A stretch of 64,000 nt of DNA from Blastobasis lacticolella. Its lineage: Eukaryota; Arthropoda; Insecta; Lepidoptera; Blastobasidae. The translations under genes were made by a program, and so were the position numbers. The stretch covers positions 12,418,001 to 12,482,000 of the forward strand of contig LR990064.1 of assembly GCA_905147135.1 (NCBI GenBank), written 5' to 3'. The notes under the pieces are model-generated. The model saw nothing but the letters and a program-made list of their open reading frames with translations, did no database searches and was not told where the DNA came from. How positions within the stretch are numbered: position 1 is the first letter of the stretch; every line of letters begins with the position of its first letter. Of the stretch, positions 31,360 to 43,500 are shown in pieces.

Positions 31360-31730
31360 CACAGTTTTTTTTTTTATTTCATACTGTAGGCAAACAGGCA
31401 AGCGGGCCACCTGATGGAAAGTGGTCACCACTGCCTATAGACATTAGCAACACCAGGGGTATCGCAAATGGGTTGCCCACCTCTATGACACGTTGCTCTG
31501 GCAGCAAAAAGGCAAATGCCCCTCCACTGCCAAAGCCACGGTTCCCCAAATCCCCACCCCGTGGAGCACTGGAAATCTTACTCATCGGCAGAAACACAAT
31601 ACTATTTAAAATAGTATTGTTTAGCTGCGGTGTTCTGTAAGGTGGAGGTACTTCCCCAGTCGGGCGGCTCCAATTCGAACGGGATAGCCCGCTATGCCCT
31701 ACCTCTCTTAAAACAGAGAGACCTCATTCC
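31360..31730 (-). mobile_element. SINE-C, near full length, minus strand
   Basis: This is the reverse-complement relative of 2865-3250. A poly(T) stretch and CATACTGTAGGCAAACAGGC lead to GCGGCTCCAATTCGAACGGG and GCCCTACCTCTCTT. It shares the TACTATTTAAAATAGTA palindrome near 31600. Confidence 0.65.
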
Positions 31731-32399
31731 TAATAGTAACGTTTCTGGAATACGGTGTTAGTCGTATTGTATGAAATCCACGGCTCGTCCGTTGTTGGGG
31801 ATAGACTATCTATAGAGTCTACTCTATGACCACAAGAAGTAGGTACTTAAACAAAATGGTGAATATTGCGAACGAGATGGACTCGTAACCTCAAAAGACA
31901 CTGATATTCATAATTATTAGCCACATCTTGTACCTAATTAATGATTCGGTTACTTAATAATGATGCTTATAGCACAGGTGGGACAACTACTTATTTTTAA
32001 AGGTATATTCCGGGTGTCCTACCGCGTACCTTTGTTTACGATTAGCCAGATATTTCGACGGCCCGGCCTTCGCAGCTGTCCTGTGATCATTATGCATACA
32101 ACTGTAGCCTTGTAAGCTAAATGTATCTGTAACTGCATTATACTTTAATTAAATCAAAAAAGTCTAGAATACTCATTTAATGCATGCGTTTCATTCGTAA
32201 ATATAATGACCATAGAGAAAAAAAATGTGTTGCCAGTCTAACCATGAAGGTAGCTAACTTTCCAATATCTTTAATAATGACCATTGAAAATACATTTTAT
32301 ATGTAGATAGTCTAAAACATTAGACCATGTAAAATTTTAAAAAAGGAGCCTATAGACTGGTAGGTAATTGTTACCGAGGTAATCAGTATGATTATATTG
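31731..32399. other. Intergenic between gene 1 and gene 2
   Basis: 31998-32100 carries half of the foldback family seen at 28569-28716 (TTCCGGGTGTCCTACCGCGT). Otherwise AT-rich with no gene. Confidence 0.4.
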
Positions 32400-32539
32400 T
32401 ATTATGTTGCAGATCATTACCACTGTTATTTGATAGCAATCATGTCAAAAAAGTAGCTATTATTTCAATGAGTTTAAATACCCATCACTAATGGTCAGGG
32501 TAGCCAAAAGCATTTCTAAAATAAATTAAATAGAATAAA
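32400..32539 (+). promoter_or_regulatory. Upstream half of duplicated gene 2 promoter segment
   Basis: TTATGTTGCAGATCATTACC, TAGCTATTATTTCAATGAGT and CTAAAATAAATT are shared with the 34365-34538 region before gene 2. No clear TATA box. It may act as an alternative promoter or be a relic. Confidence 0.45.
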
Positions 32540-32599
32540 ATGTTCAGTTCGCAAGTGAAATTCGCTTTCCTCAGTTTATTTTTGGTAGCTGAGAGTTTG
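32540..32599 (+). pseudogene. Duplicate signal-peptide exon of gene 2
   Basis: 20 codons (MFSSQVKFAFLSLFLV then AESL) followed by donor GTATGT at 32600. It differs from gene 2 exon 1 by one residue (Ala for Gly). It keeps an ATG, an open frame and an intact donor, so it could splice to the same exon 2 as an alternative first exon. Equally it could be the remnant of a third gene copy whose other exons are lost; none are found between here and 34539. Confidence 0.6.
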
Positions 32600-32639
32600 G
32601 TATGTATTTTTATAATTTTTAAAGGAAGATGGTCACACT

Positions 32640-32830
32640 AGGGGTGTCGGTGGCTTACTGATGAAGAGGTTCGAAGCCCAGCTCCGCCATGTACACTAAC
32701 TCTTTTCTGATTTGTTTTGATCTGTATGTGGGACTCGGGAACTGTGTCTGGAGTAGGATAGAGTGAAGTGGCGGTAGTGTCTGTCTACTCCACCTGTGGG
32801 GACGGCCACGCCTCCGATATGGATAGTCAT
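32640..32830 (+). mobile_element. tRNA-derived SINE, decayed
   Basis: GAGGTTCGAAGCCCAGCTCC is a B-box-like head, followed by ACTAACTCTTTTCTGATTTG, comparable to the SINE-A body at 34945-34965. Confidence 0.45.
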
Positions 32831-33099
32831 TTATAGTGTCTGATTGAAGCTTCAGCTTCGGCCACCTTCGGCCAAAAAACCACCTTCGCAGCAGCCTTTC
32901 CCTTTCTGTCTGTCATGTTCCCGCACAATTTACCAGGAAATAGGACTCTGTCAAGCCTGAGGAGTCCGCCTGGGTGAGTACCACCGCCTTATATATATCT
33001 GTCGCCGAGCAACAATGTTCGCATTGTTGTGTTTCGGTTTGAAGGTTAATGTAGCCAGTACAATTATAGGCATGAGGCAATACGTCATAGTCCTCACAG

Positions 33100-33181
33100 T
33101 GACAACGCACCTGCGGTACTGCTTTTTTGTTGCCTGTAATCTAAATGTATGAATCGTAGACGTTATGGGCGACAGTTACCG
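33100..33181 (-). mobile_element. Dispersed repeat holding an empty LTR-element target site
   Basis: On the minus strand it reads GGTAACTGTCGCCCATAAC (33162-33180), then a CAGGCAACAAAAAAGCAG block. The plus-strand relative at 35626-35762 is split at this same GTCGC by the giant-LTR element. Confidence 0.6.
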
Positions 33182-33700
33182 CTTATTTATTTATTATTTA
33201 TTGTACATAAAAGTATAATTATCACAGATTCTGTAAGATTATAACAAGTACAAGGGCGGTCAAGGGAGGTCGGAAAGCAAAAAACTAGTAGGCCATGTAC
33301 ATTTGAGATTCGATATAGTAGTTACAATCACCGTACAGTGAAGAAATGCAATAAATATACTATAAAAAGAACAAAAATAAATACAAATATATTAAACTAA
33401 ACAAAAACAATACTAAATTGAAATCCAAAACCGCTATACAAGACACAGACGATAAAATCATGTGTTCAGGGTAGATGGAGGAGATGACCCTTCAATCTTC
33501 TTTTGAATATACTCGGCGAATCCGAGCATCTCACCTCACGGGGAAGCGCATTCCACAGGCGCACCGACTGTACGGAGGAATTATCATAGAAGCTTGTCAC
33601 ATGATGGGGCATTACCAACGTCCAACCAACCAACCAACGCTTACCATCTGGTGGATGATCTGTTCGTATGTCAGTGCGTAGAATAAAAAAAATGTCTAGT
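33182..33700 (-). mobile_element. LINE 3' end with ORF2 C-terminus, minus strand
   Basis: The frame at 33466-33708 encodes SVRLWNALPREVRCSDSP and FKRRLKGHLLHL, a common C-terminal end of R1/Jockey-group ORF2 proteins. The A-rich 3' UTR extends down to about 33182. No RT domain. Confidence 0.6.
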
Positions 33701-33714
33701 ATACTCATTTCCGT

Positions 33715-33870
33715 AGTTCGGAAAATGGGCAGCAGCGTTTTCCTTTTCTATGTTTACAGCACTGCGATCTCCAACCCGCCTGCCAAGCATGGAGATTATG
33801 GCAACTTCCCCTCTCATAGGAGATGGCCTAAATCCTGCAGTGGACTGTTATGGGCTGCGATGATGATGAC
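33715..33870 (+). mobile_element. RTE-derived short element, 5'-truncated
   Basis: GGAAAATGGGCAGCAGCG to CTGCAGTGGACTGTTATGGG and a GATGATGATG tail. Confidence 0.7.
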
Positions 33871-33919
33871 GATACTCACGCGTGCGTGCATGATGCATGC
33901 GTTTTATACGTAAAATCAT

Positions 33920-34222
33920 CTGAGCTGAAAGACGTCCACTGATGGGCGTAGCTTCCCAAACGCTGCCCAACCGAGTTGGATTCGTCGATTGACCTCTTTC
34001 TCGAAACTAACCTACCTAACTGAACTATTTGTCCTAGATATGTATAGTCGTCAACAACTTCAAGTGGAATGCCTCCAACTGTCATTGGAGTAGGCTTAAC
34101 ATGGACATTTAACAAAAAAAGGCCTACTTGTTGAGAGGCACTACAGAGGTCATTGAGCATTTTGCCCAAGTCTGTCCGGGGCTTCAGCCATGACTACGAT
34201 ATCCTCTGCAAATCTTAGGTGA
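33920..34222 (-). mobile_element. RTE-A fragment with internal deletion
   Basis: The first 25 bp (GACGTCCACTGATGGGC) match the RTE-A 3' tip. From 33947 it jumps to the RT-downstream region (GTAGCTTCCCAAACGCTGCC) corresponding to RTE-A 13120-13420. The reading frame is broken by a short deletion near 34110. Confidence 0.75.
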
Positions 34223-34364
34223 GTATGGTGAAAAGGTATACGTATTATGACCATGTTAACATTTTAAAACAGAAGTCAATGAGTCTGTTGGAGCATACTA
34301 ACGTATGTGAGTATTTCCGAGGTACAGACAAAAGTGACAACAGTGTACTGAGTAGGAACATTGT

Positions 34365-34538
34365 TATGTTGCAGATCATTACCACTGTTATTTACATCGA
34401 TAGCAATCATGTCTAATAGGTAGGTAGGTCTATAGGTAGCTATTATTTCAATGAGTCTATTAGATAGTGACATTAGTATCCATCATATATGGTAATGATA
34501 CCCAAGAGCATTCCTAAAATAAATTTATATACAGTATA
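34365..34538 (+). promoter_or_regulatory. Presumed gene 2 promoter region
   Basis: Sequence immediately upstream of the gene 2 ATG and similar to 32400-32539. The similarity extends through exon 1, so the promoter and exon duplicated together. TTTATATACAG at about 34523 is a weak TATA-like candidate, very close to the ATG. Confidence 0.4.
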
Positions 34539-34598
34539 ATGTTCAGTTCGCAAGTGAAATTCGCTTTTCTTAGTTTGTTTTTAGTAGGTGAAAGTTTG
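34539..34598 (+). CDS. Gene 2 exon 1, signal peptide
   Basis: 20 codons from ATG (MFSSQVKFAFLSLFLVGESL), donor GTATGT at 34599, phase 0. Linking this exon to exon 2, 15 kb away, rests on phase and on analogy with gene 1. Confidence 0.6.
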
Positions 34599-37500
34599 GT
34601 ATGTAGTTTTATTATTTTTAAAAGAAGATACTTAGTCACATTAGGAGCGTTGGTGGCCAACTATAATTTGTCCAGACTGACTTGTCTTATTTGGTTAAGA
34701 AAATTATGTATTTACATGGATAATGTGCAGCAGTATTCGTTGAAATTCACATTCTATGTGTTTCTTGTATATTTTAAGACATCTATACACAATGTACGTA
34801 GCGTGATTGATACAGCAAGTCGTGATTTTGGGCATTGTTTGTTTACCCAATAAGACAAGTCAGTTTAAACAGATCATAGTTAAGGTGTTCGAATCGTTCC
34901 CCGAGGTATAGCGTTCGAACCCCATGGCCGACATGTATCAATGACTCTTTTCTGGATTATGTGCAACCAATGCTCTTACGGTGAACGAAAACATAGTGAT
35001 GAAACCTGCACTTACCGGGGACTAAATGTGTAACCATGATCCAATCTGGTCAGGGTCTGCTGTTAATAGGGTCACGGAGGTCGATCTGCCAAATCTGGCC
35101 CCCGTGCGCGAGAGCAGAACCGGGAATTATAACGCTAAGGTGATATTTTTTTTAAGTATAATAAAGAAGATAGTCAAGACTTAAATGCTAGGCAAGACGG
35201 TGAGATGGCCACTCCAGCACTTACTTACTCACTCTGCAGCCCAGGCTAAATAGCCGATAGAGCAGTGCGATTCAGACAACAGCCTTGATAGCGTTGCCAT
35301 ATGGTTGTGCTTTCATCTGTAAACTTTTATTTCAAGATAAATTAGCGATATGGCAGCACTGCGGTTAATCCTATTGTCTTGTACTGCGTTTGCCACTGCC
35401 TAGGAACATCCGAGCAGCGTTTCCAAGACAGGGCAAGCATCGCGACTTATTTTGCTGTGTTCGTATAAAAATACTGGCATGAGGCATTTCATCTTATTTT
35501 ATTTTTTTATACCATTAAGGTGGCAAACAAGCTTGCGGCCTGCCTGATAGTAAGCAGTCACCGCAGCCTATGGACGTTTGCAATACCAGGGGCATCACCC
35601 ACGCGTTGCCGACCCCCTAGTCCTCACAGTAACAACACAGTTGCCGTTCTGCTTTTTTGTTGCCTGCAATCTAAATACATGAATAGTAGATGTTATGGGC
35701 GACACAGGTGGGCTTGTTTGTCACTTTTTCGAGCCCACTTGGTGGTAAGTGGTAACTGTCGCTGTAACAGTCTGACCCTTAGGCCAAAATATTTCACGCG
35801 AAAAATATCCCACAAATATGTACTTCGAGTTCGGAAGTCGATACCTTTTCTTAAATAGATTATAGGATTAAGTTAAAATTAAACGGCTTCGTTCAAAACT
35901 GATCGCCAGTGCTGCTAGAGTTTCGAAATGATATTATTCGTAAATATTTTGTTAATTGGAGTCCATCGAGAGCGAATCTTTCTAAATTGAAACCAACGCC
36001 ACCTGTAGAATTTATGACGAAGTTTCACAATATTACGTTAGCAGCGTCATGTAACAGTTTGACCCCTAGGCCAAATTATTTCACGCGAAAAATATTCCAC
36101 AATTACGAACTTCGAATTTGGGAGATGATACCTTTTGTTAAATAGATTATAGGATCAAGTTATAATTAAACGGCTTTGTTCAAAACTGATCGATCACTGA
36201 CGAGTTGCGAGAGATTCGTAATTATTTTGTTAGTTGGTGCCCATAAGGCGAATCTTTCCGATCTGTTCCGCAACTAACGCCATCTGTAGATTTCGATAGA
36301 TACGATTTGACGAGGTCGCTCAATATCACGTTAACAACGTCATCTATGTGCGGAGTATGGTAACTGTTCTACAGTTCTCTCATGTTTGAAATGTGTTTAT
36401 CTATTATTTGAGTGTTCTAAAATTATCTTTGTTTTAATACTTATAGGTTTAAATATTTATAGGTTTGTTGAAATCAAAAGAAATCATGTCAATGTGTATG
36501 GCTGTATGAATATAATTTGTGGCCACAAAGCTTAGAGAAAGAAAAAAAGTAAGCATGAGGCCTACCTCCTAAGGTGGGGTGGATTGATAGGCAAGGTCGA
36601 GTCGACACGAACCGTCGGGTTCCGTAGCTGTCTTTCACTATCCATAATTTAAAAGATGAGTAGTTTATGCTGTATTTAAAACATATTTTAGGACAGTAAT
36701 TGCATCTAATTTCGATGTCATTCAATAGGTACCGATTAAAGGAATGACTGGTTGTCAAATGGGTACGTCGCGAGTAAGATTTGTTGATTGAGGGGTTTTC
36801 ATGTTTCGCTGAAGGAACCCTGCAGGGTGGCGTGATCGCTGTGTTGTTTTTGTTCTCGAAAGATCGACAGATTTTTGGAATCGATATATAAGGGAGTGGA
36901 AGGTTCGATGGGGGCTTTTTCTTTGTTCAACAGTCGACGAAGGCGGACGTCCAGGCTTTTTTCTGTTCAACAGTCGACGAAGGCGGACGTCCGGGCTTCT
37001 ACTCGATACATTTGGGGATTTTCCACTCAAGTTTTAGCTTTGGGGCAGTAGAAGAAGAGAAAGAAGAACAATCGGGGTTATTTTATAACGGGTCTTTGAG
37101 TTAGATTCAGTGAAGTACAAAACCAGGTATGTTAGTGTTCAAGAACAGTGATGAAAAATACTAATTGTTTGTTTTTGTTTCAGGGACCCCTTGGCAAGGC
37201 ATTGCACACTGCCCTTGCTTATGCTTTCAGGTCCTACTAAGGTTGAAGACCTTAGGCCGTTTGATTCGGACAGCAAATGGCTGGATGTTACATAATATTC
37301 CATTATTAACCTTTTGTTCCGATTGGAATTAAGTAATTGTCTAGTATCATTCTCTGGGATTTTTGTGTGACATTCATAGATCGTCTGACTTGGAATTTAG
37401 GCACTACGAAAGGATCTGGGATTCGTCAAGTGTTTCCACGCAAGGTTGCAAGGCCCTCGCCTTCGCTTCCCAACAGTAAGCCCCGTAGTGCCGAGGTTCC

Positions 37501-40500
37501 GAGGTCTTGTCACACAATGTATTCGGCATGTTCCCAGGCAGTATCATGTCGGATATTCTTAGGAATAGGTACAACTTCTGGCTACACTGGTCAGACCCAC
37601 CACTGACTGGCCCAGGAGACGATAGGGAATACCTTAGTACTTGGTTGAGCGATCTCGGTCGCTATTCCAGTGCTGAAAGTTAGGTTTAGCTAGTCTTTAA
37701 TTTAGATATGCATAGGACTTATGTATGGGACACTTACACCACACTTACACAGTAAACGGGGAATTTATTTGCACAAGGATATGCTTAGGCTTCGTCAATT
37801 GGGATAAAGAAAGGGGTAGGCCCAAAAGTAGTTCGCTTAGGTTATCTTTTAAATAAACAAAAATCGACTCATCAAGTATTGTAGGAATTTAGGCGTAGAT
37901 CAATATATTCATATATCGTTATATATCCACTAAATAATCATTAAATCTGTAAAATAATACGGAATTCCTGAAGAGTTTTGGTTTCGGAGAATTTTATGAA
38001 ATACGACCGATCTAATAGTGGAAGCATATTTCGCCGCGCGTTAAATAAGTTAAAGTTGCTAGTCTAGCGAACGTTCGACTTTACCGCGGAGTCAACCGAC
38101 GGTCCCGGCTTCGATCCTCAGAGCAGAACATCATAAGTTTTAAATATGGAATTTTTAATTACTTATATGAAATTTTAGCCGCGTCACATTTAATACGGTT
38201 ATTAATATTCGCTTAATACGTACTTCGATCTTAGATTGACCTTTACTAAATTATCTAAAAGTAACGCGGTAGACGGCTTCTGTTTTGTACTATGTACAGT
38301 TATTATACTCTATTATTTGAAAAGGATTGAAACAATTACCGTATAAATCAATGTAATAAAGGAATATATTCGAGAGAGATAGAGAGAGAGATGAGCGAGA
38401 GTGAGTGCGTTAGATGTACTAAAGATTTTCTAGTCCGAACGGATTTAGGGGCGAGAAATTAATTTCCAACATTCCTTCGTTGTCAATAAGTATGTACCTA
38501 CGTGAGAAAGACAGAGCGTGCGCTATTGGTCTATAGTGTAGATGATGTTAGTGAGTATGTTGTGTGTATGAGTGTGTGTCAGTATTAGTATGAGCGCGAT
38601 TGTTAGTTGTCTTTAAGTAAATTAATAAAGTTGTAGGCCATTATTTGTATTAAAACAAGTAGGCTATTAGGAGTTGATGTGTTCTCACATCTTGAGAATA
38701 AATTTACAACGAGCATTTATTAATTCGTTATTTTGAACGTTTAGGGCTGTTTGGAATGAAATACTTTAGGAGTGGGATGACTTCATTGAGCATTGCAATT
38801 TGGATTTTTAATCCTTAAATTATTTTCTTTATAACTTTAATGTGTAGATATTACTTAATGATATTTAGTAGAGATGGCATGGAACATGATCTTGATAAAA
38901 TAATATTTAGTATCCTTCTTTCGGGTAGCATACGTGACAGATCGGGTTTTATGATTGGGGTCCTGTTGGAACACCAGTATCTTAGGGCTTAGTCCGCGCA
39001 ATCCATTTATGGGTGAGTTGGTGTTATGGTGATGTGGAGAGATCACGGTCTTGAGATATCATTATAGCAGCTAACCTATCTGAATCTAAGGTATGTTGCG
39101 AAAACGTCCTAAAATCAGCCTCTTCTCTTCTAAATCATCTTAGAACTTAGTCCGCGCAAGTCAATTTTTAGGCGAGTTGGTGTTATTGCGATGTTAATAG
39201 ATTGCGGTCTTGAGACATCTGGATAGCAGCTGACCAGTCTAAACCTAATGCATGTTGCGAAAAGGTTCTAAAATGTATTGGCAAAGCTGGAGTCCGCATA
39301 GACAAACTTTTGGGTGTACCGTTGTTATCGTGATATTGAGGGACTTCGGTCTTAAGATGTCCGGATAGCAGTCTGTCAATCCAAATGTATTGCACATAGC
39401 GAAAACAGCGATGTTAATGTTTGTTTGTTGTTTTGATGTTGAGGAAGCTCGCTTCCAATATAACGAGATAGCAGTTAGTCTTTCTGAATCCCATGGTTTT
39501 TGCAAAACCTTTCTAGAACTTAGTGGTGTGCCGATGGGACAACTTAAATACGACCAAATCTGTACGTTGGAATTGCTTAGGATCAATGAATAAAGTTCAT
39601 TGTTATTTACTTTCATAACTAGATGGTTCAACAGTATACAGACCCCTGATACAGTTGTAACATCAATAATATTCTATATATAGAAATAAACTTTGGAGCT
39701 ACTTTTTTTATACCAATTGGAGTCCAGCATTTGAAATATTTATTGAGAATACCTGAAGTTACAGGCCTCAATTACCAGTTGTTTATTACAATATTAATTA
39801 TTTTTATAACTAATTTAAATTAGCCTTGAGCTATTTATCGATACTGAAGATATCTATCATTTGTTCAACTTACTTACTTGGGAGATTTATATGTTATATG
39901 AAGAACTTGATGTGATACATCAAATACATTTGGGACTACCAATTGAAATCATGATCCTGTTCGCCTGCTATCTTTACATTATATCAAGGATTGAGTTTTG
40001 AACCCGTGAGATGTTTGGCTGTGTGAGAAGCTGGTCGCTTCGTTCCTCACATGTAGGTTCCATTTCCGGAGCGGTGGTAGCCTAAAATATACCTGCACTA
40101 CCTTACGGACTGACCTATGGGACTCTATCTCTTTCCCGTTAATTATTACTAAAAATATTGTGGCTTTAGCCATTTTGGAACAACACCATGGTTCTCTGGA
40201 ACTTATCCATCACTGGATATTGAAGAAAATATTACTACCTGAAGACTTTATTATGCATAATCTGCATTTGTGTATGGAGCACTCTCTCCAGGGCTAACTG
40301 CCGATTCTATACTATTCTACCTATACTATATCTGTGCTGCTGAATTCGGGCCCTTTATTATTGTCGAAGGAACACTGTTGTAGTCCGCCTTTGTATGCTT
40401 ATGGGGTATCCAAATCTACATCGTCGAGTCTATTGGACCCTGCATATGCGATTGACTCAACCTGTGGTGTATCCTAAGACTTGTCATTATGCTCATGAGT

Positions 40501-43500
40501 AAGCTCTGGTACATGATATACGTATCTACAACAAGAAGATGTGGAGAGACCTGGAGTAAGCTACATGCTTTATTGAATTAATCACTCCTACAATTATTAT
40601 CTGGATATGATCCACAGGCATTGGTTGTTGTTGTTGTGCCCTCTTACAATATATATTACGAAATACTAATTGACTTGACAAAGACCTAGAATCTTGTGCC
40701 CTCTCTTAAATAAAATATCAGGGTAGGATGAGGATGTCACTGGTTGACTCATATAGTAAGCTGCGGAGTGAAGCATGGGCTACGAGTAGCGAAGTTCATG
40801 CTGGAGTCAGTTATCTGGCTTTGGAGCAGCTTACCCCTCCTCTAATGAGGGGGGCCCTGTTTGTTTACCTTGGACATAATATCTGTTTGTTTACCTTGGA
40901 CATAATATCTGTTTGTTTCCCTTGGACATAATATCTGTTTATTTTCCCTTAGACATAATATCTGTTTGTTCCCTTTATACATAATATATGAATCTGATTC
41001 CTAACTTTAGATACAACTTTCTTGGCAAATTAATCTCTAGTCTAATTATCTCTTGTATTTATTTAATTATATAATTTCATACCTGTTTATACTTCTTCTC
41101 TCTAAAAGCATCGGGGTTACTAACATCACAACGTAGAGTTCTATAGACGATCACAAATGGCCTTATTTAGTTTAAAACGTCGATAATAGATTCTATAGTC
41201 TTACGGTTTAGAAATGGTAGTTTTAGAGCTTAGGTTTCAGTGTGAATGAGCGTGTGTGTGAAAGTATGAGTGAGTCTGTTTTGCTGAGAGGGCGAACGTT
41301 ACAATTTGGTGCCGTGACCAGGATATTACCACTGCTATATCATCATCTGTTTTGTCATCATTATCACAAATATAATCGTCAACTGTGACGATATTTATAC
41401 CATAAAAAACTTGTAATTTACACGAGGTTAGTGGCTTTCTTCAAGAGAGCACAATTTGTTGTACGTGAATTGGAGAGAGTGGAAGTATTAAACAGGTTAT
41501 TCTTAAAATTATAAACAAAATATTTGTATATCTTCTATATTGACATTATTTGTAATTCTGTTAGAGTAATGATAATAAATTTACAGCATTTCGGACAAAT
41601 CAATAAGTCGTATAGGATGTTGCTCAATTGTCGTTTTTAGGCCCAATAACTGTTGAATTGTTTTGGAGGGAAAACGTGTGAAACGGTTTTTCGTTTAAAT
41701 TGCTATGAGTGGCCATCATAGTTATTTGGTTTAGAGAAGCCGTAGATCGCAACCCTGTGAAATAATTTTCCTGGACAGGTGACCGAGTAAAGTTAGTTTT
41801 TAACTTAATTAAACCTAGTACAACGAAAACGTCATCAAAATTTACCAATTATTTACTTTATCGATCTCAATTACAGGAACTAGGTTGTACATACATGCTT
41901 TTAAAGGATAAGGAAAATAGCTCATATTAGAGACGGTCAATCGTAAACGTTTACAGGATTCACTCTTCTTACTTATCATTAGAGAATGTGTACATGTATG
42001 ATTGTGATGGAATGAAGTTGGTACTAATTAAACTATATACAAGTTGACTTTTGAACACTTAGGTATTTGAAAAACACGTAATATTGTGACGCCAAAAGTT
42101 GTCATTAACGTCTTAAAATTCCTAAGGTGACCGACAGCATTCATAGGGTTAGCAATTCATTTGTTCCTTATATTTAGGTAGGAGGTTTGTCTTAAGCATA
42201 TATGCTTTTTAGGTATTATACGGTTCCTCGCGCTTGTGAGTTCCGAGTATTTCTGGATAGTTCAAAAAATCATTCGTATGATCAGTTCTCAATTAATAAG
42301 AATCCTAGCGATCGTAATATACTTTTTAAGGTTCGCAGAATAGTCCTACCTTATAGACTTTCCTCTTGAGTTGCACTGTCTGTTGTTGGGGACCGCGTTG
42401 GGGTTCGTTGCGTGGTTTGATAGTTACTGCGTTGCGTTGTTAGTTATTGTGTTGTGTACTAAGTATGTATAGAAGTAGCGGTGAACACTTTATTTCCATT
42501 ATTGGCCCATTTTCCTGTTGTCTGTTAGGCGAGAGTAACAATATAATCCAAACATAAATAAAGAAATACCATCAATGGACATTTTTACGTATAGGTATAG
42601 TGATTGTATGGGGGCCGGAGTTACTTAACGTATACGAGAGATGGCGCTACTGGTATTTTATATCGCGCTATTGACGCTTGCCATGGCTTAAGAATATATA
42701 TAATCGTAAAATTGGAGATAACTTTTATATACAGGCAAAATGCGAGGTGAAGGAGCTGCCAATTAGTGGCACTAATCTGAAACTTTTATCTTATAAAAAT
42801 TTGAGATTGACACTTCACGTAATAAGTTTTATAAATTGTTTAGACAAATAAATTATTGGTGCATTTATGGATGTTCCAACTAAATTAAAATCTGTTTAAA
42901 TTGTTTAAATCTGATGGTGTAAAATTCTATTAATTTCCAATGAATAGTCTCTTATATCATGGCTACGTGAAAATCGAAACAAATTATAAACACAGAAAAT
43001 CTGCATAATTTAAAAGCATTTAGAAATGATTGGTTAATGCACAAATATGTTTAATGTTATATGTGGTCACATGTTTGTAGAAATACCAAAGTTTGTAGTA
43101 TAAAACTCACCACTTAAACGAAACTTAGGTGCACGCGCATCATAGGTATTTCACGTATTTTATTTACTTTTCGTGGCGTTGGCTAGTCTTTACTTTGCTT
43201 GCTGTCTGTTACAAATTACAAAATATTCTCAGTGATTTAATTTTGTTTAAGTAATGAGTAAGGTGAAACCTCTAATCACTTTTGCAGCTAGTTCTCGCGT
43301 TGTAGTCTTTTTCTTGTCCCCTAGTTTGCCCAAAATATTGAAACTAACGAAAGTCGCAAGACATAGAATTGTCAGCAATCGGTGAACAAAGCATAAAGCG
43401 GTGAAGAATACTACTTACACTCATGATTCACGGGTGGATTGCAGTTTTGTGTGCGATTCGAATGTGTCTTTAAAGGTAATTTAAATAGGTACTTATTAAA

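Larger units (their letters stand above)
35763..41303 (+). repeat. 5' LTR of the giant-LTR element (5,541 bp)
   Basis: Ends TGTAACAG and CGTTACA. It contains, in order: a 287-bp terminal tandem duplication, a TATA box at 36885, a 42-bp direct repeat (36912-36995), a 57-bp intron-like segment (37127-37183), a GA-rich run (38370-38400), three diverged repeats (about 38985-39420), and five 26-bp units (40857-40985). Several AATAAA signals occur, for example near 38623 and 39588. No convincing coding frame; the longest is 128 codons on the minus strand. Confidence 0.9.

Noticed and set aside
36755..37030. 91-codon minus-strand frame as a gag-like basic protein
   Set aside because: Its Arg/Pro/Ser richness comes from the 42-bp direct repeats, and it is antisense to the element. 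No Cys-His knuckle is present.
39245..39631. 128-codon minus-strand frame in the LTR (and its copy at 47768) as a gene
   Set aside because: It overlaps the diverged tandem repeats, has no domain, and is antisense to the element.
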